This document shows, in pieces, positions 21,978 through 34,659 of a DNA stretch of 62,379 bases. The notes under the pieces are model-generated. The model ran no database searches. It had not been told where the DNA came from and saw only the letters and a list, made by a program, of their open reading frames with translations. The position numbers were made by a program, and so were the translations under genes. Origin of the DNA: Welwitschia mirabilis (lineage: Eukaryota > Gnetophyta > Gnetopsida > Welwitschiales); NCBI GenBank assembly GCA_051453625.1, contig JBOZIK010000001.1:19671376-19733754 (forward strand), given 5' to 3'. Every line of letters starts with the position of its first letter. The stretch's first letter is position 1.

Positions 21978-24780
21978 ATAAGATTTCTTTAAATTTTTTT
22001 ATTCCTAATAAAACCAAATATTTTCCAACCTCAGTATCATTCTTTAAATGGAATTTATATTTGGAATTCTTCATCTCATGCATTTAATAAGAGATTATTC
22101 TTTTAGAAATTATATAAACTTTTTATCTCTTATATTGCAAACAAATTTTGTGAAGCTGAAATATTACCTTGTCATGCATATGTGCCCTTTATGTTTTATC
22201 AATTTGTCTCTATTTAGTTTAATCCTTATTTTCTGAGAAAATACAATACACTAGGACCTAAATAAATTATTTTTCCTTTTCTTTAATTTCTTGCAAATAA
22301 AGTGTTAAATAGAATTTAGTATTTGAACAAAACTTGTTTTTAGTTTACTTTGGTATTTGCCTTTGATTTTATGATTATTATGGTTTTATCTTAAGTTCTT
22401 TTATTTTTAATAAATTAATCTCTAGATGATTAGGTTCTTATCTTTTAGAGAAAGTACATTTTTATGGCTCAGTCGAGATTTTCAATTTGAACACTACAGA
22501 AATTTAAAAAATTAAATAAAATTTAAAAATCCATGTATTATCGAAAAACCTTGAACATGATTAAAAACAATTATTTTGAAAGTTCTCCTACTAGTATCTG
22601 AATTCTTTCTTAGCTTATTCTTTTGGAGGACATCATGCCATTACTTAGATATCTTTAAAACTTAACTAATGTTTCATTTATAAAGTTACCATGACTAGCA
22701 ATTTTTACTTAGGCATTTCAAAAGTAATAAGATTGGATTTACCTAATATTAAGACATTTAGATGTCTATGAACTTCATTTTAAAGGAAGATGCTTTTTTT
22801 TTGTGTGTGTGTATTTTCTCTTAATGGTATGAGTTCTTGGTTGTTTAGCAGTGTTCTTTTTTTCATCTTATTTATTTACCTTCATCTTTATGTGTATGTG
22901 GTCATGTAAGATTTATTTTGAAAAATGTATTAGAAAAAAGTGAAAAAAAAGAAAATAAAAGAATAATAACCATGATCTATTATTTTTGTGCTAAATACAT
23001 AATCATCATGACGTCTAATCACATCAAGGTAAATTTTCCCAAGAGAATCCTTTGGTAATGTTGGTAGCTATGAGAACTCCACTAGGGGGTTAGTTATCCA
23101 TGCCTCATAGGTTTTCTGGTTGCACTTCCTTTATTATGGAATTATAATAAACAATTTAAGGCTATGAGATCAGTGGTTTTCCTGATGTCATTAGAGGCAT
23201 TTCTTATTTCTTAGGCTTTTAGTATTTTTATGTGATCATTTCACTTTTGAGTATTTGAGTGTACTTTAGGATGTTAGCAAGGGAGTTTATTTCTAAGTAG
23301 CTTTTGATCTTATCATTCATTAGTTAGCATTAGATATTTGGTATCATCATAATCACTACCTTATTGAGTAGAACTTTGGAGTTTATATATCTTTTAATGC
23401 ATCATTAATCAAGTAATTTTATTATTTCTATCAAGTGAGTTTTTTAGGTTCGGATTTAGGGTAGGCATACTAACTTCTTCATGTTCATAGCTGGGCATTT
23501 TCATTTTGTTTCTTTTTTGAAATTATTTGGTTTATTATTTTAAAGTCATTTCCTTACTTTTTCATCATTATTTTTAAGACTTGATCATTTAATACTTTTC
23601 TTATTATTGTTTTCATTTTTACTTATGTTATTTATTAATAAAAGTTAACTTTATTTTATTATTTTGATTAGATGTTATTTATTTTGGTTCTAAATGATGT
23701 TGCTTTGAATCTTTCAAGCTTGACACATTTTCATGATCACTATGAGTTTGAACACATTCGTTGAACTCCTTTCATCATGCTTATTTCTACTTGGTACATT
23801 TTCATGATCTTATTTTTTCTCTTACTTTGAAATCTCCTCATTTTTTTAGCCTTATTCAATATAATCCTTCATTATTTCCCATCTTTCATATTGTTTGATA
23901 ACTTTGTAATGCCTTCATGATGCTATCCGAGCCTAAGTTATTTGGCTAATACTTCCATTTTTTTGAGATTTTTAAAAACCTCGTCACCTATTTGGTCATC
24001 TAGATGACTAGGCAAATAATAGATTGAAATTTTTTCAAGAATTATCCTAAGAATTTCATCTAAATGATGCAAGTAATGATAGCATGATAAAATAAAAACT
24101 TAAACTCTTTTTCATTCTTTTTCTTAATTCTGATACCTTTTCTCTTCATTCTCTCAAGAGGTACTCTACACACTTAGGCCCATCATTGCATTGACACCTT
24201 ACCCACTCAGATTCTACCCCTAATTGCATGATTTCACTAAATTTTTAAAAATGAGGTATGTTTCTCTCTCATTATTATTTTATAATTTTTCTCTCAATGT
24301 AGTTTTCATGTATAATGTATAGTTTTTCAAGATCTTCAATTTGGAATAAACAAATCTAATTTGTACTATGTATTTTTTTGCAAAATCTAAATGTATGCAT
24401 TTTATGAGATAGAATTAGAATTTTATCTTTAAAACATGTTTTATCTCACATTCTTAACTAAAATGTAGTAATGCTTATAGTCAAAATGATCAATGTGATG
24501 AGCTCTACATTCTATTATATTAGTTTTTCCATTTGATCACTTTTATTTTTCATCTTTTTTGAGGTCCACCTATTTTATCTTTTTGATTTTCTCTTGTGTT
24601 TTATGCCATTCATTTGCACATTTAGATAACATGAGATATATTGGATTTCTTGAAGGGGAGCAACACATATTTTTACAACTTTTACATAAAAACTAATTAA
24701 CAAGGGTTGTTTATAGGCTTTCACAAGATATGTTTTTGTGATTTTACTTTATCATGCGTGATGCACATTATAATGATATT
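21978..24780 (+). other. element A spacer, with a second integrase C-terminal segment
   Basis: After the 194-N gap (21784-21977) most of this stretch is non-coding but collinear with the spacer of element B (40100-41150, opposite strand), for example the TCCACTAGGGGGTTAG block at 23070. At 22426-22560 a second, diverged copy of 21640-21780 appears (TGATTAGGTTCTTATCTT... to CCTTGAACATGAT), so the pol 3' end is duplicated. No other feature seen. Confidence 0.6.
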
Positions 24781-24784
24781 TATC

Positions 24785-26130
24785 AAGCCATGCATTTAAG
24801 GAGCCAGAGAGGTAAAGCTAAAGCCTAAGCTCTTAGCCCAAGAGGTAGGTTCATTAGTACCACTGATGATTGAGTAAGCAGATCAAGTGCATTCACCATC
24901 TCGATAGGCTTGTTCTTTCTTATAAAGACCACATTCATCCATGTAGAGATACATTTTAGCATGATTTTATGAGTAGAGTTGAGCCCAAAATTAACTAAAG
25001 ATTAATTGACCTATAGCTTTGATGGATTATAAATGCACATGAAGTTTATTATGCATTAGAGATAAAAGAGTTTTATGATACTATGTATAACAAGTAAAGA
25101 CTTTATGATCATCATTGGAGAGTAGACGAAACCAGTCGATTCTATTTGGTCCAAAGTCTAGCAGCAGACTCTTATGTTCCTTTAATATATAACCATTACT
25201 ACCATTCATAGCCACAAGATCTTCATCCTCCTAGGTCACATTACTATAGCTATAGAGTTAGGTGTCCTAGGCAGCACACATATACACTCTAGTAGTAGTA
25301 CGAAGGAGCATCAAGCCTATGGCATCATTTTTTATATATTAGCAGATGATATGTGAGATAGGCATGGAGTTTTGGTTACACATTTTTCACCCACCTATAT
25401 GATTTTGCATAGAGGACTGATTCATAATGTTAGCCTATATTTTCATGATAATCATACTATGATGGCCTATTTGCATATTTTGACACTATTTTGATAAGGT
25501 GAGCAAGTGGATTTATTGACATTCATAGGGAGGAGACTCAATATAATGATAGATGCTAGATAGATATATAAATTGAGATATTCATACCTCCTATTTGCTA
25601 TGTTCTATTGCTTTGGCATACCAGAGCTTGTAGGCAAGTAGTAGCTTACACATTTATAGACATCAGCTCCATACCTATAGGACATGGACATTCAGATTCT
25701 AGGAGAGGCTGATAGACCATAGTTTCTAAGACTTGCAATGGATATCACTCTTGATTAGATATAGGCTCTCCTAGTAGAAACATTTCGAGGGATTAGAGAA
25801 ACTATAGATCAAGGTTTTACAAAGTTCCAGTAGAGGATATCTACTATAGAGTAGATGATGATCTCCATTAAGTAGACAGTTTCTAGCACTGAGTGATAGG
25901 TACATCATATTAAGGAGTAGTTGATAGAGATCCATGATCAAGTATTATACATCAAGAATGGATTTTTGGTGGGTATCCCAAAGATAGTTTAAGTATAGGG
26001 AGATGAGACTATATGATCCATCACAATAATTATTAGCACATATTTATCTACTAATCTTAAGCGTTTTCCTCCTTCTTCATCTGCACTTGAGGCCATCAAA
26101 CTTGAGTTTATTATTTCACCATGAGGGGAG
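24785..26130 (+). pseudogene. element A third ORF after integrase
   Basis: The position matches the extra ORF of Athila-group elements (often called env-like or plant transposon protein). Open fragments include HLRSQRGKAKA, SPRGRFISTTDD and a serine/proline-rich tail (PPSSSALEA) near 26060. The region is collinear with 37690-38990 of element B on the opposite strand, including a shared tail followed by ATTATGTATCTT. Stops occur throughout, so no product is possible. The function of the family is unsettled. Confidence 0.5.
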
Positions 26131-26645
26131 TAAATCATTTTTGTATTGTATTATGTATCTTATTCTTTTGTAAATTGTACTAAAAACTCTTAATTTTTAT
26201 ATATACATCATTTTTGAGTTATCATTATTATATACATTTTTATTTTTGAGATATCACTATGCACATCATTTATATTATTGAGATACTTTATTATGATTTT
26301 TATGATGCTCAATGATTATTTTCATAATGATAAAAAATTTTTAAGTGAGTTACTAATAATTTAAAAGCATTTTAATGTTTACTTTCTGATGAACTTTTTG
26401 TAGGTATATGTTTTACAAGCATAATTTTTTAGCCTATTATCTCCTCCATCTTGTAGACAATGCATAAGACAATAGCACATCCACTGACTTTACTAAGATA
26501 AAATTTTAGTTATTAGTCTATGATATTTTTATCTTTCATGAAGAGATTTAAAAGTTAATTTATAGTTTTCTAATTAATTTTTACTTTAGTAATTTTGGCT
26601 CACAATTGTAGATGTTTACCTAACTTTGCCTATGATTGATAAGGT

Positions 26646-26659
26646 TAAGGAAAAGGCTA
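26646..26659 (+). other. element A polypurine tract
   Basis: TAAGGAAAAGGCTA sits immediately before the 3' LTR at 26660. Element B has GGAGGGCTA at the equivalent place, so the tract ends in a shared CTA before the LTR. Confidence 0.6.
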
Positions 26660-27909
26660 TGTTTTAATGCCACATTTTATGTATTTAATAGGGTATTTTG
26701 AGAAGTTTTCCAGGACATTAAACATTATTAAGTGAAGTTTCGACAATAAGGGAGAGTCAATATAATAATCATGAAAACATACAATCTTCATTACATTTCA
26801 CAGCATTTCAGGTAAATTACAATACTTGACATATAAAGAAGAGTTTAATGATTAAAAAGACTAATTTAATGCAAGAAATAACTTAAAGAGATCATCATCC
26901 ACCTAATCATCTAGATGACTATACCAAATAACTGAAGTAAGTAAGCTAATCAGGATGCTAATTAAACTAAACTAAAAGTTGATATGGACCTTACTTAATA
27001 TGGCATAGTCTCCATCATCACCCAAACGATAGATAGGTTGACATTTAAAAATTTCCAATGCATCAAAATTCACCTAAATCCTATAAATCATCATGCACCC
27101 CCTTGCATGCCATTTGAATTTCTACTGCATTTGTTAGATTTTCTTTCTTTAGTATATTGTTGCAATAAAACATTCTTACCCTCAGTCCAACAATATATCT
27201 TCTTTTACATCAGAAATTCTCATGATAGGAGATCAAAGGGTAGGAGATCCATCTATTGTTGCTAAGAGAAATCTTCCTTGGAGTTGGGATATGTCTCTTT
27301 CATTAAGGTGCTGTTACTTTGCAATAAGATGCTAGTTCAACATTAATCAAAATAGTTTTTCTTTATTTTCTTTTGTACATATCCCTTATGATTTACATTA
27401 ATTATGATTCTGTGATAGCTTCATATTTGATATAGATCATGAGGCAACCTTGATTAACATTGAAACTATTAGAGTAGTTTCATTGCATTTCATTTTACAT
27501 TCCATAGCTTAATCATTACTTGTTTTTCATATTATGTTTAACATGCCTGATAGCTTAGGTTGATTAGGATTTAGTAATAGTTTTCCTTAATTGATATAGA
27601 TTATATGGGGTCAATCTCAATGACAAGAACATTTGGTAGTCAAATAGATATTTTATTTAGAGTATCTTTTACATTTCATTTAATAGTATGTTTACTTTAT
27701 ATTGTTTTCTTACATCATACTTTATTTTCATCTGAAAATACAAAAATATTTAGTTTGAAATCAATTCTCTTTCTTCCCATCTAGTACCTTTGACCAATTA
27801 CAACATTCAAGTTAATTCTCACCTATACTAATGTGTGTGTTTTACAAAATATTTATAACTTTTAAGATTTACTTAAGGACATAATGATTACATAAATACC
27901 ATCCCAACA
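26660..27909 (+). repeat. element A 3' LTR
   Basis: The 1250-bp repeat runs TGTTTTAATGCC...CATCCCAACA. It is collinear with 1427-2582 and with B's LTR, and its ends (TGTT/AACA) fit that family. It is followed at once by sequence of the related element C. Confidence 0.8.
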
Positions 27910-28908
27910 TGTTTTCTCCACCTCATCATGTCAATAACACAAAATAATTTGATGGACTAATTCAATAAAAATGCTTAAGTTTGAGACTATCATCTAGAGC
28001 AATCCTCTAAATGATGCTATGGATAATATGTTAGCAAATTTATCACTATACAACCATGTATCATGCATCTATAGGTAGTTGGAGGTGTTATCCTCCTAGT
28101 TTTTTGAACAAATTAAGTGGATGATAATCAATTATTTGTTAAAAACTAATTATCTTTAGAATAAAAGTTGTTTTTTATCATGTTATTTTATATCACATTC
28201 TTTGGCCTAACCAACCACTAATCTTAAACTATAAATAAAGCTCCTTAGACCATATTTGATCATCTTTTTTGTACATCTTGATCTTTTGATGAATTAGAGA
28301 TTGAAGGCTAAAGGAATTCATATTGGTTGATGAGAAAGGTATCCTTGGTATTGGGCTGTGATTTCTCCACTAAGGAGGTTCTACTCATGAGTAGATGTAA
28401 AATAATTTAATTGATTAATAAATATTAATTGAATTGTATTTTTAATTAAATTCTCCTTTGTTCCTTATAGTTTATGATGATTGCAATCTAGTGGCATTAT
28501 TTTGTAATTGATATGGATTATAAGGTCTAATCTAAGTGGTAGTAGATTGGTTAATAAGTAGTTCTTACATTTAGATTGCACTCCTTCATTTTCATAGCAA
28601 TTCATTTAATTCCATTTTCATCTCTTACATTCATTAAATTTTCATTACTTTAATTATAGTTCTTAATTCTAAAAAATTAGAAAATAATATACTCTTTTTT
28701 TCCTTACTAAATTTAATTTTTTAATTCCCTTTTATGCGTTTTCTCTAGAGTATGATCTTTTGGATTGATTCCATTATCTAAGTGTGTTGTTTGCATGCAA
28801 TTACACATTAAAATTTCATATGTTTAAATTAAAGATAAATTAAAGCAAATTCGATTTTAGAAGTATAAATTCACACTATAACATTTTAACTCCATTTCTA
28901 AGAAAGAC
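27910..28908 (+). repeat. diverged LTR and primer site of a third related element (C)
   Basis: The right end 28862-28883 (TAAATTCACACTATAACA) and the following 28887-28908 match, loosely, the LTR end and Asp-type primer site of elements A and B. The interior shares CTTGGTATTGGGCTGTGATTT.., CCTTATAGTTTATGATGATTG and GATATGGATTAT blocks with their LTRs. An ACTATAAATAAAG TATA-like box lies at about 28229. The left limit, TGTTTTCTCC at 27910, is a guess based on the TGTT/AACA ends; it would abut element A exactly. Confidence 0.55.
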
Positions 28909-29439
28909 TTCAAGAGAATTGGAAATTTTTCATTACTTAAGTAAGTATCTTAAATTCAATTTAATTTATTCAATTGAGTAGTACCATAACATATTGTATT
29001 TGGATCTACTTTCATTTACTTCATTACCTTTTAAGATCTATAAGTGTTTCAAATTAGGTGTGCTTTAATTTTCTTTTCTTGCTATTTTTATTTTTTGATA
29101 AAATTACTTTACTTTATTGATTAATCTATTTTGAGAAATTAATATTTTTATATTTTATAAATCATTTTTCATATCATCATCTTAAAGTTATAAAACTATT
29201 TTCTACTCTTTCTTTTAAGAAGGGGATTACATTACTTAATTAGGTCTATCTCTTAAACTTTATGTGATCTTAGGGATTACCAAATTTTCTGTTACAAACT
29301 TGACCTACAATTTTGTACCTTAAGTGATCTACATGAATGCCATATTTATTTGATTAAATCTACTTTTTGCACCTTTGAGTGATTCTATACATTATTGCCA
29401 TTCAAATGTAAACAAGCCTAGTTAACATAGTTTGATCAT

Positions 29440-30270
29440 GTAGGGCTATGGTGACTAATTGAACAGGTAAAACCATTAGAGAAACAAAATTTCTAAAGGA
29501 AATAATCAAATAAGATTTGGTGGATTTTTATTTAATAACTTGAGGTGAGAAAAAAAAATATTTCTAGAATAGAACAATAATATTGTTTTGCATTTACTAT
29601 TTCTTATTCACATTCTCCTCAAACTTTAATTTATTTTAAAATAAATTATCCCCCTCTTCTTTGAATTATTCAACTTATCAACCATTCATTGCATCCAACA
29701 CTTCTATGAAATCTTTCTTTAAGCAATCTTTATATCAATCACACTTAAAATTTGAGGAGCTTCTAGTTATAGTATTACTTTTAAAAACTTATTGGCTAAT
29801 AGAAAAAGCGAACTACAAAAACCTTTTGATGTACTATTCAATGATGACATCCAACTTAAAAACTTAAATGCTTATCCTACATTTTTAGGGAAGCTTAAGA
29901 AGGACTCTTCTAATACATATCTAACATTAAACAACTCATTTCCCTTCAAGAAATGATAAAAATAAAATTTTAACTATAACCTACACGATCATACTCCCTT
30001 TTATCCTTAGATGAAAAGAAAAGAGTTGGCTTACAACTATTTCATAAAAAAGCCTTAAGTGTTGAAACCAAAAGTAAGAAGTTTTCATTAACAGATTCAT
30101 GAATGAAAAAATCCATGAGGAAGAGAAGAAAAGAAGTAATCAACTTTTAACAATGCCCTCATAAATATTATGCCTTAAACTATTAGAGATTTTTGATTTC
30201 CAGATTTTCCAATCTAGTAAATGAATTCTTAAAAAAAAACTCATAGATCATTTCTATAGTAGATTTAATA
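29440..30270 (+). pseudogene. element C gag fragment
   Basis: Around 29775-29935 the translation LANRKSELQKPFDVLFNDD then IQLKNLNAYPTF is collinear with element A gag (IANRKCKIQNPFDLYFSDD, LRNLSAYPLF at 7396). Further decayed homology continues to about 30270. The open frame at 29661 reads a shifted frame of this gag. No pol follows, so C is a 5' remnant. Confidence 0.65.
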
Positions 30271-30279
30271 TCCAAATCT

Positions 30280-30575
30280 AGGCCTTTAAGGTACCTTAAA
30301 AGACCTTAAAAAATGCTTTAAATTCTTTTAAGGGTTTCTTTATAAATCACTTCAAAAGGCATCGGAGGCTTTTAAGGCATTTCTAAGGTGTTTTTTATTT
30401 AAGCGCCTTAAAAATGTTTAAAGGAATTTTAATAAAAAACACCTCAAACAGCTTTTGAGGCATTTTACAGGATGAATGCCTTAAAAGACTTTTGAGACAT
30501 TTCAAGAAATAATTTTCTTAAAAACCTTTCAAGGCGTTTCTTCAAATAAATGCCTTAAAAAACACTTCTCTTGAA
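30280..30575. repeat. palindrome-rich tandem repeat (AAGGC/GCCTT)
   Basis: CTTAAAA, GGCATTT and GCCTTAAAA motifs alternate on both strands at roughly 20-35 bp spacing, for example AAGGTACCTTAAAAGACCTT, GGCTTTTAAGGCATTT, GCCTTAAAAGACTTTTGAG. Many form short inverted repeats, so the stretch could fold into a row of hairpins. It interrupts or ends the element C gag homology. Confidence 0.6.
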
Positions 30576-33480
30576 AAAAAACGAATATAATAATTCAAAT
30601 GGCTTCCACAGCCTAAATCTAGCATTAATAAATCAATTGGAAATGTGGCCAAAAAAATAGTATTGACTAGACATTATTGATGAAAATTTATTTGCATAAA
30701 AGAAATAATTATCATACTTCTCACCATTTTCTTCAACTGTATTCAAGTACCTGATTTCTTAAAAGGCCCATTTGTCAAGCTAACAAATGTTTATATGTGT
30801 CTGAAGGGTAGCTGAAAGAAGCAGACATGCATGAAAAGAGAGAAAAAGAAAAGGATGATAAAATGTAATAGAAGGGCCACTTATGGGTGAAGAAAATGTT
30901 CAAAAATCCATACACATAGAAGAGACACTGCATGCTCTGGAAGGCCTCTCTGTGGTCGCCATGCATGCATCTCAAGCATTCCAAACTGATGCATGTCTCA
31001 TTGTCTAAGATTTTGGTCTATTTCCATTGGAAGATGTGATATCGCGATTCTGAGAGTGAATTGCTTTATTAAAGCCTAGTTCCATTGTTTTCATCTCTAT
31101 TTCTATTGGAAGACGTGATATCCTTTCTATTAGCAATAGTCTGATCAGCTGTAATAGTGAAGAGGAAAATGTTCTAGAAGATGTAATATCCTATTTATTG
31201 AAAATAAGCCTTCATTGTAAACTAATATGAAGACTCTAGAAGAGGAAGGATTAGAGTTTGTTGTAAAGTTACTTGCAAATATCAAAAATGGAGGAAAAAA
31301 ATCAATAATTTAATTATTACATTGATATGATCTGTAACACTATAAAAATAAATAAAACAAGATATGGATACATGCAAAGGACTAAGTTCTAAAAGTAAAA
31401 GGAAATGCTAAAACAAAATCAAATTTTTTTAGAAAACCTGAAATACAAACCTAATGCACATTAGCATATTGTTAAGGTAATTACTAAAGAAGGATACCCT
31501 ATCAATGTTATTTAAGAAATGAGACTTTGGATCTAAAGAGTTAGATTCTTTTGGGTACCCTGAAAGGATAACTAGTAAAATTTACAAGATAAGTAAATTC
31601 AGGGGAAAATGAAAAAAAAATTTAAAAGTATAATTCATTAATTTAACATAGGAAAAGTTATTTAATTTATTAATTTATTATAAAATGATGTCTTTTACCC
31701 TTTTATGATGTTTTAATGTAAACATAAGTTTCCTCCTAATGTTGGCAAGTTTATTACTAGCTTTTGAAGAATACTATCAAATCTTGAAGGATTTCCAATA
31801 TAAAAAGTTGGCATCACTAGCTAGAACTACTAGTGTCATCATCCTTTTGAGGAAGACTTGCTTTAAAATCATGTCCCTACATTCATTAGGGCAATTAATC
31901 ACTTTACACTTATGATCTGAGTTAGATGATAAATCATATTTAATCTTTAACTATAGTGACACATCGTGGAAGCATAAAAAGACATGTTGCAGCAACATAT
32001 GATGATAACAAGGATGATTATGTGAAAGATGCATGACATGACATCTGTTGATAGCATTATAATGAGTCAGAGGATATGTCATCTCCATACTTACATAGGA
32101 AGATGAAGAATCTTTCTTTATGTAATAGACTAATATAACCTCCCTTATGTAATCACCCATCTAACACTCATCTAACATAATCATGACAAACATCTCCAAG
32201 CCTTCTCTCATTTATAAAACATCCTTAAGCCCCCATTGTAAATATCTTTTAGTTTTCTTAACATAAGGAAGACTTAGAGCACTAGGACATCATGGTGTTC
32301 TGATCATCTTTCTTAGGGGATGAAATGTTCATGGCTAATTGAGGAGTATTTCTTCTTCATCTTTCTCTATTTGATGTAATGTATTTTTTATTTTTAATAT
32401 AAAGCTTGGTTTTCTTCCTTTGATTATTAATGTTCATGCATGTGGTACTAGCAATCTTTAGGAGAATGTTAGGTAATTTTACTTAATTACCAAGTTCTTT
32501 TGCACCAAGTGAGTTATTTGAGGCTACTTTTTTGAATTGATAGTTATTACCATCTGATGGATCTTATACACTCTGGTTCATACTTTTCATACTTATGAAG
32601 GTCTATGCAGTATCAAGAGGACTAAATTACTCACCAACACTTATATGGTGGATGCAATTATGCCTTCACATAGATCCTTAATAACTTGATAATTTTAGTT
32701 CATATTTTAGAATACAAGAATTATTAGAGTGAAGGTGAAGGGCAAAATAATCAATTATACCTTTGATAGACTTCCTTTTTCCTATGACATTGACTAAAGA
32801 TGACTTTCATCTCAAATTTATGATTTTTAGTTTATTTTATTTTTCATTGGAAGTTAGAATAATTGTGTTTCTTTTGTAAAAGTTACCACATATATCCTTA
32901 TGAAACAATGATACTAGGTCCTTATCTAGTTAAATCTAATTCACTGTTATACATGAACAAATGTCAAAAAAAAAAAGAGAGAAAAACATACATATCAATA
33001 ATTAGTTTTGGATACTTACTTTGAAAGAATGAAAAAATGGTAATAATTAATGCTAAATAATTTTAAAAGAAAAATAGAAAATAAAAATAATCCATTAGGG
33101 AAAAGATAGTAAATAATATAGTTCTATGTTGATTGTAAATACTACCTTTTTAATTGTCAATACATAAGAAAATATAAAGAATGCTCTTCTAATGTAAAAG
33201 GGAGAGAGATGTTGGGGTTTTTGTAGGAATTACATGGGTCATGAAGTTAGAATTTATCTTTGGAATGCTCAACTATAGGTAAAGAGGTATACTTTTCCTA
33301 GATTAGGTGCATCTTCTACGTGTTAGATCTCTTATTCTTTGCTCTAGTGTGGTTTTCCTAAGTAAGTACTTCTTTAAAAGGTTTTCAAGCAATAATTTTA
33401 GCTATGATTTGCTTAGTTCATGGGAATTAACAAAGTAGTTACTAAGCACATATTTAATGTACCTTTAGAAATATCCTTGG
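30576..33480. other. long stretch without a recognised gene
   Basis: It may begin with a little more gag-like sequence (to about 30770). 30740-31280 is slightly richer in GC and contains three ATTGGAAGAYGTGATATC-like motifs (31026, 31105, 31172), but I recognise no product on either strand. The open frames at 30775-30984 and 31951-32160 (minus) have no family features. 33200-33490 may be the LINE 5' leader. Confidence 0.5.
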
Positions 33481-33493
33481 TAGCATCATTGCT

Positions 33494-34650
33494 ATGAAAA
33501 CCCAAAAGAGTGCAGTAGTAATGGTTAGACCTCATGCTAGTTTTCCTATCCTTAAGAGGAGGTTTTTCAATCAATACCTTAAGAGGATGAGCTTAAGAGG
33601 ATCTAAGGTATCTAAGGTAGTAGAAGTAAAAAAAAACCCTTCAATGGCAATGAAATCTTCAGGCACCAAATCATATGCAGACTCAATGAAGGGAAGCAAG
33701 CCTTAAAGCTTTCATAACTTAGACTTTGGCTTTAAGCATGAAGAAGACATCATTCAATCAAAGATGTAAAAAACCTATTCCATGCATTTCGAGGCTTATT
33801 TTACTAATATCCTCACTAGCAAATTTTAATCTTTAGAATGGCTTCTGTTCATTGAAAAAGTGTGATTACATTGTAATAAAAAAATTCCCGTAAGTTGCAA
33901 AGTAATCCATTTTAGAGATGGATTATTACATTTTATTTTTAAAACCAAAAATAAAATGAACAAGGTGTAGCAAGAGAACCTTATTTCTTTGGTTATAGAT
34001 GTTTATCCTTAATCAAATGATCTCTTTTATTCCTAATAAACCCATCATTTTTAGAAAGATCCCAATGTGGATTCATATTTTAAACCCACACCTAGAAATA
34101 TGGCACCAAGAGTTTTTTAGGCAACTAGGTGATATGTTGGGAGAGTTTATCAAGCTAGATAAAAACACGAATCTAATGAAGAGAATGGTAATTACTAAAA
34201 TCTATATGTATATGAGACTAGATAGTTTCAAAGATAATAAAATTACTCTGGATACTATATGGGATGAATTGGTTTTTAACCCAAATAATAAAAATATTTC
34301 TTTACAATGTTCAAAATTGGTGAAAATAAGCATAAAATGAAAAAAATATAAGAAGGATGAAGAAATGGCAAAGAATGATTGAGGTAGAACTAGATTAGTC
34401 AAAGGAAAAGGATCCAAAAAATCTCTAGAAAAATGGTTAATAGAAAATACAATAAATGGAGAATATTCATAATGCATAAATTAGAGCGAAGGTCAGATCA
34501 GAAAGAAATTAGAATGATAATAAAAGAGTGCATTGCAGATGCACCAGTTATAAGTAAAAATGTAAAAGTTAAACAAACAAACATGAGGATCAAAATAAAT
34601 ATCCACAAAGGAAAAATGGAGAAGGATATGAAGGAGGACATCTGAGATGT
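33494..34650 (+). pseudogene. LINE ORF1 (DUF4283 type)
   Basis: It starts near ATG 33494 (MKTQKSAVVMVRPHA..., then SYADSMKGSKP, a typical plant LINE ORF1 opening). After several stops the open block 33999-34337 gives IPMWIHILNPHLEIWHQEFF, LGEFIKLDKNTN and VITKIYMYMRL, the DUF4283 RNA-binding domain pattern. A lysine-rich tail (34433-34642) follows. The product would bind LINE RNA. It is disrupted by stops and frame changes. Confidence 0.75.
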
Positions 34651-34659
34651 TAAATAGCC

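Larger units (their letters stand above)
1427..27909 (+). mobile_element. Athila-like Ty3/gypsy element A, nested and degenerate
   Basis: One plus-strand element in three pieces: 1427-2582, 6081-11255 and 20378-27909. Order: 5' LTR (1427-2582 plus 6081-6647), decayed Asp-type primer site (6651-6672), gag (7050-8770), protease (about 9150), RT (10148-10900), RNase H (10910-11255), integrase (about 20640-21780), long spacer, a post-integrase ORF (24785-26130), purine tract, 3' LTR (26660-27909). Gag, RT and the third ORF match the Athila group layout. A gag-only LTR element (2583-6080) and a Sirevirus-like element (11256-20377) interrupt it. Without those, about 13.9 kb remains. No matching 5-bp duplication was seen at 1422-1426 versus 27910-27914. 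Confidence 0.8.

Noticed and set aside
30775-30984. Minus-strand 69-residue frame in a slightly GC-richer patch.
   Set aside because: No domain, no second exon and no conservation visible; listed only as unassigned.
31026-31189. Three copies of an ATTGGAAGAYGTGATATC-like motif as a possible CRISPR-like or regulatory array.
   Set aside because: Spacing is uneven (about 79 and 67 bp), the copies differ, and the window is eukaryotic; a decayed local duplication is enough.
34202-34477. Minus-strand frame of 91 residues.
   Set aside because: Antisense shadow of the LINE ORF1 DUF4283 region, which matches the family on the plus strand.
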